Positions 55,941 to 63,060 of a DNA stretch of 64,000 bases are shown piece after piece. The notes below the pieces were generated by a model that worked only from the letters and a program-made list of their open reading frames with translations, did no database searches and was not told where the DNA came from. The DNA comes from HXMU1420-13 sp034669965 (GTDB lineage: Bacteria; Bacteroidota; Rhodothermia; Balneolales; Balneolaceae): positions 944,307 through 1,008,306 of the forward strand of contig JAXMOK010000001.1 of the NCBI GenBank assembly GCA_034669965.1, written 5' to 3'. A program made the position numbers and the translations under genes. Numbering within the stretch: position 1 is the first letter of the stretch; the number at the start of each line of letters is the position of its first letter.

Positions 55941-56020
55941 TCCCCTAGAGGGGAATACCGCGCCAGTCGGCGTGGAGTGGGGTGTTTTCGGCACACCCCT
56001 GAATCCCCTCTCAAGAGGGG
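55941..56020. repeat. Structured G/C-rich element between carA and carB
   Basis: Three hairpins in 80 bases: TCCCCT/AGGGGA (55941-55954), GGGGTGT/ACACCCC (55979-55999) and CCCCTCT/AGAGGGG (56005-56020). The outer arms are also roughly inverted copies of each other (AGTCTCCCC ... GGGGACT). It fills the 192-base gap inside the presumed carAB operon and could lower carB expression or process the mRNA. Confidence 0.7.
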
Positions 56021-56073
56021 ACTATTTTACCTTGTTCCGATACTCTGCGTTAGAACTCTTCTTATTCTAAAAC

Positions 56074-57195
56074 TCATGCTTCTACTCCTTTTTGCTCATT
56101 CATCATATTCACAAACTGATCGAACAAATAGGCAGAGTCATGTGGCCCCGGCGATGCTTCGGGATGGTATTGCACCGAAAATCCCGGGAAATTCTTGAAT
56201 CTGAGCCCTTCCACGGTGTCGTCGTTAAGGTTTATGTGCGTGATTGAAGCAACATCTTCGGTTACGCTTTCTTCAATCACGCCGAATCCATGATTTTGCG
56301 TTGAAATTTCTACTAACCCTGTTTCCAGGTTTTTTACGGGATGGTTAGCACCGCGGTGGCCTACAAACATTTTCCCTACTTTGATTCCTTCGCTCATCGC
56401 CATCAGTTGGTGACCAAGGCAAATCCCAAACAAAGGTTTCCCGGTTGATTTGGCAAACTCAACAACCTCAAGCGCATACTCTCCGGTTGGGTTTGGATCA
56501 CCCGGTCCGTTCGAGAAAAAGAAGCCATCGGCATCCCATGCGCTGATTTCATCCAAAGATGTTTGTGCCGGAAATACACGAAGTGTACATCCGCGAGCAA
56601 CCAAACTGTTGATAATATTTTGCTTAATTCCGTAATCGAAAGCAGCCACTTTGAATTGCGACTCACCTTCCGGTTGATAGGTTTGTGCCTCATCGCGCGT
56701 TACTTTTGATGCCAGCTCCAGCCCTTTCATATCATCCCAGTCTTTCGCCATCTGAACCAGCTTTTCTTCATTCAGTTCGGTAGATGATATCACGGCATTC
56801 ATAACTCCTTTTTCGCGAATATGACGAACCAATGCGCGCGTATCTACACCTGATATGCCTACAACTTCATTTTCATCCAGATAATTGTTCAGACTGCCAT
56901 CCGCCATGGGATTACTGTACTCCCACGAAAAGGCCCGAACAATTACCCCGGCTACCATTACCTTACGGTGCTCGTCGTCGCGAGCCATGGTGCCGTAGTT
57001 TCCGATATGGGGATAAGTCATCATCATAAGTTGACCGTAATAACTGGGATCGGTGAAGATTTCCTGGTATCCGGTCATACTGGTATTAAAGCACAATTCG
57101 CCGCCGGTGATACCTTCGTGGCCAACTGCCCAGCCGTGCGCGACCGTGCCGTCACTCAATGCGAGGATTGCTTTTTTTCTGGGTTGAAGAGACAT
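56074..57195 (-). CDS. carA: Carbamoyl-phosphate synthase small subunit
   Basis: A 373-residue glutamine amidotransferase subunit with the N-terminal small-subunit domain (LALSDGTVAHGWAVG; FNTSMTGYQEIFTDPSYYGQ) and a class I GATase domain with the nucleophile Cys259 in FGICLGHQL and the QYHPEASPGP triad motif. It hydrolyses glutamine to supply ammonia to CarB. A promoter-like motif, a short upstream ORF and a terminator-type hairpin precede it (see those entries), suggesting control by attenuation. Confidence 0.96.
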   Translation of the reverse strand: MSLQPRKKAILALSDGTVAHGWAVGHEGITGGELCFNTSMTGYQEIFTDPSYYGQLMMMTYPHIGNYGTMARDDEHRKVMVAGVIVRAFSWEYSNPMADGSLNNYLDENEVVGISGVDTRALVRHIREKGVMNAVISSTELNEEKLVQMAKDWDDMKGLELASKVTRDEAQTYQPEGESQFKVAAFDYGIKQNIINSLVARGCTLRVFPAQTSLDEISAWDADGFFFSNGPGDPNPTGEYALEVVEFAKSTGKPLFGICLGHQLMAMSEGIKVGKMFVGHRGANHPVKNLETGLVEISTQNHGFGVIEESVTEDVASITHINLNDDTVEGLRFKNFPGFSVQYHPEASPGPHDSAYLFDQFVNMMNEQKGVEA

Positions 57196-57197
57196 GC

Positions 57198-57293
57198 TTA
57201 TTGGTTTGGATTGGGAATTTGAGGATCAAAAAAAATCCGACTACGAAACAACGCGTCGGATTCTAAAAATATGTGGTAAACCAAAAATGCCAT
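57198..57293 (-). CDS. Possible carA leader peptide
   Basis: A 31-codon minus-strand frame (MAFLVYHIFLESDALFRSRI...) begins inside the carA leader, passes through the whole terminator hairpin and stops two bases before the carA ATG. It has U-rich codons before the hairpin. The layout recalls the E. coli pyrBI leader, in which a 44-codon ORF spans the attenuator. It could be chance; no start signal is strong. Confidence 0.25.
   Translation of the reverse strand: MAFLVYHIFLESDALFRSRIFFDPQIPNPNQ
57228..57262 (-). terminator. Terminator/attenuator hairpin in the carA leader
   Basis: On the minus strand AATCCGAC and GTCGGATT (57234-57241 with 57255-57262) form an 8-base stem with a 13-base loop followed by eight U residues, only about 33 bases before the carA start. 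No gene ends upstream on this strand, so it acts in the carA leader itself and is probably an attenuator. The loop does not show a clear PyrR-binding consensus. Confidence 0.7.
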
Positions 57294-57388
57294 TAGCACC
57301 CTGCCGATTTGAGTTTAGGGTTCGCCAATGGTTCAAAGCTATGTAATGCTAACAAATGTATTTTCAAGTGAGCTTTGTTGAGGTTTTC

Positions 57389-57419
57389 CAAAGATACAAA
57401 GGGGCGGGCAGGGATTCAA
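57389..57419 (-). promoter_or_regulatory. Candidate carAB promoter (TTG-20-TATCTTTG)
   Basis: On the minus strand a TTG (57419-57417) is followed after 20 bases by TATCTTTG (57396-57389), matching the Bacteroidota -33/-7 pattern TTG ... TAnnTTTG. Transcription would begin near 57382 and give a leader of about 185 bases that includes the attenuator. The rest of the gap (57421-57720) shows no gene or repeat. Confidence 0.5.
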
Positions 57420-57722
57420 TTTGAATCGTGAGTGTTTTTCGATTTTTAATTATGTCTTTCCCGGAATGGTAGGAATTGAAATGTTAAATGACCCTCTTAA
57501 CTATTACACGGTCTCTATATCATGTATTCATCACACTATGAGACTTATATTTTATTTGATCAATATCCTAATTGCGATTTTTTAGACCTAAGAGAATATA
57601 AATCTGTAACAAATGCATAAGGAGTAACTCTTCATTTTGTTGAGATTTTTTAAGGGGTTCTCAATACATCTAACCAACAAGATATACAATAGGTACAATG
57701 TTTAATTCAACTAACCGTAAAG

Positions 57723-57916
57723 CGTTGTGTGGGGGGGGTATTTACCATTTTAGTGTTTGATGTGGCTGGGCGCGAGCTTACTCAACTAACCAAACTTACC
57801 AAGCCGGGCAACATCAGGTATTTTTCGATGCATCGGCTTATTCCAGCGGAAATTATTTGGTTCGTTTGCAAGCCGGAGATTTTGTTCAATCCCAAACCAT
57901 AACCTTGGTTAAATAA
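57723..57916 (+). pseudogene. Frameshifted remnant of a T9SS C-terminal sorting domain
   Basis: One frame reads TILVFDVAGRELTQL (from about 57744), the next frame continues NQTYQAGQHQVFFDASAYSSGNYLVRL...QTITLVK and stops at 57916. Together they make the end of a type A sorting domain with a frameshift near 57785-57800. A run of eight G bases (57731-57738) lies just upstream. The catalytic part of the original gene is gone. A good terminator follows, as for an intact gene. Confidence 0.75.
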
Positions 57917-57929
57917 AATTCTTAAACTA

Positions 57930-57966
57930 TCCGGCAGATGAAATCTATCTGCCGGAATACTATTTT
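57930..57966 (+). terminator. Rho-independent terminator after the T9SS remnant
   Basis: TCCGGCAGAT (57930-57939), seven-base loop, ATCTGCCGGA (57947-57956): a perfect 10-base stem followed by ATACTATTTTT. It ends just before the next gene's start. Confidence 0.8.
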
Positions 57967-57971
57967 TGACT

Positions 57972-58553
57972 ATGAATATGTTATTCCAAATATCTCTTCC
58001 ATTTCTACTCATCTTTTCCGGTTGCAGTTTATTCGATACGGAGCCCAAACCCTTAGAACCCATACAAACCTTTTTTTACGCTGAAATTAATGGGGAACGT
58101 TTTGATGCGAATAGAGCAAATGCTGTACTCAATGGTTGGCGAGGCTACACAATTTTAACATTTAGCGGAAGTCATCATCCCGATGAAATTTATCCTTATC
58201 ATGAAATTATATCTTTTAATAATGTCTACAATAATTCACAAATCACTTACCCACTTTTATTTGATTCTGTAGCTACAGAAAGTTTAGGTTTCCCAGTACC
58301 TTTTGTATCATACTATGAAAATGATGGCGATGTGATTATATCAGACTATCAAGCTTCTGACGATAGTGAGGGCTTTGTTACCGTTGAATTGGAGGAGCTT
58401 GATGATGGCCGAAAAACCATTTCCGGCACGTTTGAAATGACAGTATATTTGAAAAAACGTATTGAAACTGCTTTCCCACAACAAGAACAGGATACCTTGC
58501 ATATTACCAATGGTAAATACTTATTAGAATTGAGAGATTTTAGAAAGGATTAG
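57972..58553 (+). CDS. Hypothetical lipoprotein (DUF6252-like)
   Basis: 193 residues from the ATG at 57972 (a TTG at 57966 is also possible). Lipobox IFSGC gives Cys17. The mature start, FFYAEINGERFDANRANAV, is the pattern of a group of Bacteroidota lipoproteins (DUF6252-like) that begin with an A-x-INGxxFxA strand; the match is from memory and not certain. Predicted all-beta. It follows the T9SS remnant terminator by six bases. Confidence 0.65.
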   Translation: MNMLFQISLPFLLIFSGCSLFDTEPKPLEPIQTFFYAEINGERFDANRANAVLNGWRGYTILTFSGSHHPDEIYPYHEIISFNNVYNNSQITYPLLFDSVATESLGFPVPFVSYYENDGDVIISDYQASDDSEGFVTVELEELDDGRKTISGTFEMTVYLKKRIETAFPQQEQDTLHITNGKYLLELRDFRKD

Positions 58554-58557
58554 CACA

Positions 58558-58662
58558 CTGAAAGCGAACTTCCAAATATCTCTCTTATTTCTACTTTCTT
58601 TCTCGATCCAAGGCTCTAGTAAGGATCGAATCTCAGTACATAAAAAACGCAACGCAGAGTAA
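58558..58662 (+). pseudogene. Possible signal-peptide fragment of a lost secreted protein
   Basis: A frame of 34 codons from CTG (58558) reads LKANFQISLLFLLSFSIQGSS and stops at 58662. It looks like a Sec signal peptide, similar to the start of the gene just upstream (FQISLPFLLIFSG), with the rest of the gene missing. Chance is possible. Confidence 0.3.
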
Positions 58663-58737
58663 ACAGTTCGAAGCTTAGAACATAGCAGTGGCGAGAATCT
58701 AGAACGTTAATAAAGATTCTTGCCATACAAATCTACA

Positions 58738-58819
58738 GATCGCGGCATTCGTTGCGGGATGACCAGACCTTTGCTAATCGGCAACCCATTTAAAAGTGAT
58801 TCCCGCGTATGCGGAAATC
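58738..58819. repeat. REP doublet (REPIN-like), copy 1
   Basis: GATCGCGGCATTCGTTGCGGGATGAC (58738-58763, shown here only by position beyond its first bases) and GTGATTCCCGCGTATGCGGAAATC (58796-58819) are inverted relatives, 32 bases apart. Upstream (58690-58725) GGCGAGAATCT/AGATTCTTGCC forms another hairpin. Confidence 0.65.
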
Positions 58820-58918
58820 TAAAGTGAATTTGAAGCCACAGGTTTGTTTGATTATTCTTCAATTGCGTTGACATAACACTGAAAATTGATAGAAACTTTT
58901 GTCCCCTAATCAATATTA

Positions 58919-58998
58919 GATCCCTGCCTTCGCAGGGATGACGGATCTTTTGTAGGTTGATAACCCTTTAAACAGTCATTCCTGCGAAGGCGGGAATC
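58919..58998. repeat. REP doublet (REPIN-like), copy 2
   Basis: Left arm 58919-58942 (GATCCCTGCCTTCGCAGG...) and right arm 58975-58998 (GTCATTCCTGCGAAGGCG...) are inverted copies, 32 bases apart, each with its own internal hairpin. Same layout and spacing as copy 1. The whole gap 58554-59065 holds only these elements and the fragment at 58558. Confidence 0.75.
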
Positions 58999-59065
58999 TT
59001 AGGTATTTTTAAAATATCTGAATTATTTCACTATCCAGATTCAGCAAGATGTACGGGATTACAAG

Positions 59066-59404
59066 TTATCCGCCTTTCTTCTGATTTGCCAAACTCCCTG
59101 TCATCGTTGCTAATCCACTTACAAAACCACCAAGTACGGCGGTTATCAATACAACAATCAGTGGTGAGCCTACACCTAGCATTTCGGCAATTCGCCCTGA
59201 CATTATTCCATCATTGGCAACATGAATGTAGAGCGCCTGTCCACCCCAAAGCAGGAATAGAGCTAAAAATCCCCATAAAAAAGAAGCCACTGCTTTTTCT
59301 TTAAACAGATATCCAAATACCACGCCGGGAATAGCGATACTCCACCATGGGAGGAAGAGGTTTAGGATGAAGGCAAAGATTAAAATGAATAAAGATAATA
59401 GCAT
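59066..59404 (-). CDS. Small integral membrane protein, unknown function
   Basis: A 112-residue protein with four hydrophobic segments (about 2-18, 22-40, 42-60, 80-105) and a Lys/Gly tail. The short loops and Gly-rich last helix (VLGGFVSGLATMTGSL) suggest a compact membrane bundle. I do not recognise the family. It is downstream of the acylase on the same strand, separated by a hairpin. Confidence 0.7.
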   Translation of the reverse strand: MLLSLFILIFAFILNLFLPWWSIAIPGVVFGYLFKEKAVASFLWGFLALFLLWGGQALYIHVANDGIMSGRIAEMLGVGSPLIVVLITAVLGGFVSGLATMTGSLANQKKGG

Positions 59405-59429
59405 AGCAAATTGATTTTAAATGCTAAGT

Positions 59430-59477
59430 GTTAAATGATAAGTGACTTCATTTAAAATTGAGCACTTAACATTTAAC
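59430..59477. repeat. Heptamer-based hairpin after the acylase gene
   Basis: GTTAAATGATAAGTG (59430-59444) and CACTTAACATTTAAC (59463-59477) are inverted with one mismatch. The arms are made of TTAA(A/G)TG heptamers, as in the hairpin on the other side of the acylase at 61920. It may stop minus-strand transcription. Confidence 0.65.
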
Positions 59478-59482
59478 CTTAT

Positions 59483-61900
59483 TTAGTTACTTAGAAAAGT
59501 TATTTCATAGAGTGTATTTTCTGGTTTTTCGCGGTAGAAATTTAGCTCAAAGTGGTTTCCAAGCCGCCAGTTTTCTACAAAAGCATCGTAGTTTGGTGAG
59601 CCGGGATTGCCGGATATCCCGCCCGGATACACGCCCCAACCTTTTACCTCGGGGCCAAGCTCTACCACCATTCGCCATGATGGGCCGTAGCCAAATCGGG
59701 TGGCATTAATCGCCTCCGATGAACCTCCGGTGTAAACATCCATGGCGCCAAAACCGGGAATTTGCCCCACATGCTCAATGTCGTTATTCATCACAAATCC
59801 CCAATTCCATCCTTCACCAATCGTTCCGTAATAGGTGTCCAGTAAATCGTAAGCATGCTTATACGCAGCTGTTGCCAAATCTTTGATGGTTTCTTTTTCT
59901 TCGGTTTCGATGTTATCAATTAATAAGAAATTCGAATCTGATTTCAGTACTTCTATCAAACGATCACGATGAGGATATCGTAGCGAACCATCAACCAGTT
60001 TGTATTCATCTCTAAAAATCGAGCGGTAAAACTCTCTAAACCAGTAGTAGAAAAAGCCGGGTTGTTGTAAATCGGCATCCATTTCAAAATTCCAGCTCGC
60101 CATCTGCGACAAAAACTCAGTCTCTTTAAAATTCAAACTGTCGCGAATCACCCATTCAATCATCTCAGGTACAATACTTTCAGCATGCAAACTGTAATCG
60201 TCCATCTGCATGTTCATCATATCTTGTGGGGTAATGTTATCCATTTCTCGCAACAGATCATTAATGCGCTTACCTCTTTCGTAAGGCGCGTTTTCATCGG
60301 CCAAATAATAAGGATACGATTCACCCGCCGATTCCTGATTTGCTGAACTCACAAATCCTCGCGGTGGATTCTTAACATGCGGATTGTGTTGATGCGGAAT
60401 CCAGCCTTGCCAATCAAAAGCCGGGTCGCTGCCATCGCTCACTTCTTGTCCTTGAAAATCCCACTTATTCGGGAATTTCCCATTTACCCACATGGCAATG
60501 TCACCCTCGGTTGATGCGAACACAAAATTCTGAGCCGGACCTACATACGCCTCAAGCGCTGCTACAAAATCGTCATAATTACCGGCTTTGTTCAGGCCTA
60601 CAAATGTCTTTAAACTGTTGCCGGGTTCATGTCCAACCCATCGCATGGCATGATAAATAGGCTCACGGGTTGTGTCATCAGGATTGGCAACCATCACAGG
60701 TCCGTGGTGCGTAAAAACCAACGTGTCGATGATTGTTTCTCCACCTTTTACTTTTATTTCTTCGATGCGTTTTGTGGTAGGATTCCACTTCCCGTCGTAC
60801 CAGTATTCGTCTTTTGATGCATCCTTAAACTCAATTTCATACCAATCGAGCACATCCGATCCGGTATTAGTCACAGAGAATGCTACTTTTTCGTTAAAGC
60901 CGATCAAGATTCCAGGAATCCCCTGAAAGCCTACCCCATAAGTATTATAGCCCGGAGCGTGTAATTGCATTTCCATCCAAATGGAAGGCATCGACAAACT
61001 AAGGTGAGGATCGCCCGCTAAAATTGGGTAGCCATTTGCAGTTTTTGAACCATCCACCGCCCAATTGTTTGAGCCAACGCCGGCGTCCGGCTCCCAAAAT
61101 TGTATACGTTCTGCGGTTTTGGGGATGAAATCAGTTTCAGGAACTTCAGGTTTAATCGATTCAAAATCCCAAATTCTGCTTTCCGGAATGATAGGATCCA
61201 CAGACTCAGGTCGCGTTTTAAAAAACGTATTGATGTATTCTTCCCCTAAAAAGGCTTTAGTGCGTGAAGTACGATCGTCGCTACTGCCACCGGCTAAGGT
61301 GCGAAGCATATTCATATGAAGAATAGAAGTTTTTAATGGCGTCCAGGCTTCCGGAGCGGCATTTAACACTTTATATTCTACCGGGTACTCATCCGGCGAT
61401 AAACTTTCGATGAATGCATTTACTCCATGAGCATACGCTTGCACTATTTTGGAACTTTCTGAGTCTTGCATCACTTTTTCCAGCTTTTTTTCAGCTGCCC
61501 ATGGCATGCCCCATCTACGAGTGGTTAAATCCCGATTTTGCACCCCGGAATTTTCCCCAATCAATTCTGATAATCGCCCTGCTGCATCATAGGTTTGAAT
61601 CTCCATCTGAAATAACCGTTGCTGCGCAGTGATGTACCCCTGAGCCATGAATAAATCATGCTCATTTTGAGCAAAAATGTGTGGAACACGTCGGTCATCG
61701 AACACAACCGAAACTTCATCTAACAATCCATCTATTTCCAGAATCTCGCTATCCGGAATCGAAGTTTCTGCATTGGCCCAAAAGCCAGCATCCGGATCAA
61801 AGAACTTCCCTAGAGGAGGAATAGAACCGAATTTGGTGTTGAGAACGAGAATGCAAGCTACTAATAAAATAGCGGATAGGAATGGGCTAATAAATCGCAT
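59483..61900 (-). CDS. Penicillin acylase family (S45) protein
   Basis: 805 residues from the ATG at 61900 (a TTG directly upstream is less likely). N-terminal hydrophobic anchor (about 4-22). The Ntn-hydrolase nucleophile is Ser277 in GVGSNNWAVDGSK, where autocleavage would split alpha and beta chains; GDPHLSLSMPSIWMEMQL and GIPGILIGFNEKVAFSVTN follow as in the family. Members hydrolyse amides such as penicillins or N-acyl-homoserine lactones; the natural substrate here is unknown. Hairpins of one family flank the gene on both sides. Confidence 0.92.
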   Translation of the reverse strand: MRFISPFLSAILLVACILVLNTKFGSIPPLGKFFDPDAGFWANAETSIPDSEILEIDGLLDEVSVVFDDRRVPHIFAQNEHDLFMAQGYITAQQRLFQMEIQTYDAAGRLSELIGENSGVQNRDLTTRRWGMPWAAEKKLEKVMQDSESSKIVQAYAHGVNAFIESLSPDEYPVEYKVLNAAPEAWTPLKTSILHMNMLRTLAGGSSDDRTSRTKAFLGEEYINTFFKTRPESVDPIIPESRIWDFESIKPEVPETDFIPKTAERIQFWEPDAGVGSNNWAVDGSKTANGYPILAGDPHLSLSMPSIWMEMQLHAPGYNTYGVGFQGIPGILIGFNEKVAFSVTNTGSDVLDWYEIEFKDASKDEYWYDGKWNPTTKRIEEIKVKGGETIIDTLVFTHHGPVMVANPDDTTREPIYHAMRWVGHEPGNSLKTFVGLNKAGNYDDFVAALEAYVGPAQNFVFASTEGDIAMWVNGKFPNKWDFQGQEVSDGSDPAFDWQGWIPHQHNPHVKNPPRGFVSSANQESAGESYPYYLADENAPYERGKRINDLLREMDNITPQDMMNMQMDDYSLHAESIVPEMIEWVIRDSLNFKETEFLSQMASWNFEMDADLQQPGFFYYWFREFYRSIFRDEYKLVDGSLRYPHRDRLIEVLKSDSNFLLIDNIETEEKETIKDLATAAYKHAYDLLDTYYGTIGEGWNWGFVMNNDIEHVGQIPGFGAMDVYTGGSSEAINATRFGYGPSWRMVVELGPEVKGWGVYPGGISGNPGSPNYDAFVENWRLGNHFELNFYREKPENTLYEITFLSN

Positions 61901-61919
61901 CAAATTTCTAATGCTGAGG

Positions 61920-61970
61920 GTTAAGTGTTAAATGTTAAGTGAGAAATGCATTCAACATTTAACACTTAAC
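61920..61970. repeat. Perfect 17-base inverted repeat upstream of the acylase gene
   Basis: GTTAAGTGTTAAATGTT (61920-61936) and AACATTTAACACTTAAC (61954-61970) are exact inverted repeats with a 17-base loop. They are built of alternating TTAAGTG/TTAAATG heptamers and fill the 85-base gap between the DDAH-like and acylase genes. Confidence 0.75.
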
Positions 61971-61985
61971 ATTTAAATTTCAAAA

Positions 61986-62882
61986 TTACCAGAGCAGCAT
62001 CTTCATACAGAACACACTACCGCCGCTTTTCAGGAATTCTTCGGTGTTAAACTCGTGAACGATAAACCCTAATTCTTCAAGTCTAGCATTTACTTCGGTA
62101 CAACCTTTTTGGATGAGCACGTTTTTGCCATCCGGACAAGTTGCGTTACAAGCAAAAAGCTCTTCCGCTTCGAATGTATTCGCTTCAATAACGGTTGAAA
62201 ATATCTTCCGAATTTTTGCCAATCCATCTTCGGTAAAAGCTTTCGGGTAAATCAACACCGTATCTTCGTTTAAAATGCACAAGCACGTATCTAGGTGGTA
62301 GAATCTCTCGTCGATTAGCTCAAGAGCGATTACCGGAGTGTCGAGTGTTTCTGCGATATGATCATACACATCCTTTGAAGATCGATAACCGAATCCGCCC
62401 CAAATCAGGCGCTTTTTGTAATGCCAAATAGCATCGCCCATTCCTTCGAAATCGGTGAATTGTGACTCATCCAAATGGATTACTTTATACGAACTTTCTT
62501 CGTACACTTTTTCAATGTGCGGAACCTCCCCCTTTCGTTCAGGAGAATGCATCACGCTCATGATCACTTCTTTGGTACCATCCGCTTTTATATTCGGCAA
62601 GCTTTGATTGGCACAAAACACCATATCAGGGTATTCTTCTTGTGGCCCAACTTCGTGCACATACAACCCAAGATTCTTGTAGGCGTCCCGAAGTCTATTC
62701 CATTCAGCGGTAGCTTCTTCTTTGTTAATGTCGCCAATATGACCTTCCATATGCGGATTGATCACATATTTCACATCAAAATATTTAGGATGCACCACCA
62801 TTACTTTGCCCGGTGCCGGCATATCTTCAAGATCCGCGAGGGTAAAATCCAGCTGATCTGATTGCGTGATTACTCTGCTCAT
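61986..62882 (-). CDS. Arginine deiminase-related (DDAH-like) hydrolase
   Basis: A 298-residue guanidino-group hydrolase of the pentein fold. Visible motifs: PDMVFCANQSLP (substrate Asp), FEGMGDAIWH, FYHLDTCLCILNED (catalytic His) and SGGSVFCMKMLLW, with the catalytic Cys four residues from the end. It may act on arginine, methylarginine, citrulline or a related compound; the pattern also fits CtlX-type citrulline hydrolases. Located between acylase and ddl genes, with no clear pathway partner. Confidence 0.85.
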   Translation of the reverse strand: MSRVITQSDQLDFTLADLEDMPAPGKVMVVHPKYFDVKYVINPHMEGHIGDINKEEATAEWNRLRDAYKNLGLYVHEVGPQEEYPDMVFCANQSLPNIKADGTKEVIMSVMHSPERKGEVPHIEKVYEESSYKVIHLDESQFTDFEGMGDAIWHYKKRLIWGGFGYRSSKDVYDHIAETLDTPVIALELIDERFYHLDTCLCILNEDTVLIYPKAFTEDGLAKIRKIFSTVIEANTFEAEELFACNATCPDGKNVLIQKGCTEVNARLEELGFIVHEFNTEEFLKSGGSVFCMKMLLW

Positions 62883-63023
62883 TCAGTTTAATTAATTGTA
62901 CGTATTGATAAAATTTTAGATCCGATTCCGGAACAAGAAGAGAGTGGAGTGATAGGATTGTAAGAATACGAATAATTCCGCGTGATTTTCCATCTCTAAA
63001 TTCAATGGCAGTCACTTTCTCCC

Positions 63024-63031
63024 TATATTTG
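63024..63031 (+). promoter_or_regulatory. Candidate ddl promoter -7 box
   Basis: TATATTTG (TAnnTTTG) lies about 30 bases before the ddl ATG, with TTC 20 bases upstream in the -33 position, the same spacing as in the carA promoter candidate. The rest of the 178-base gap shows no gene. Confidence 0.45.
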
Positions 63032-63060
63032 ACCTCGCTCTAACTTTGTAAAAATTAAGG

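Noticed and set aside
57293..57420. A riboswitch in the carA leader
   Set aside because: No conserved core of a known riboswitch class was recognised; only the terminator and ORF are supported.
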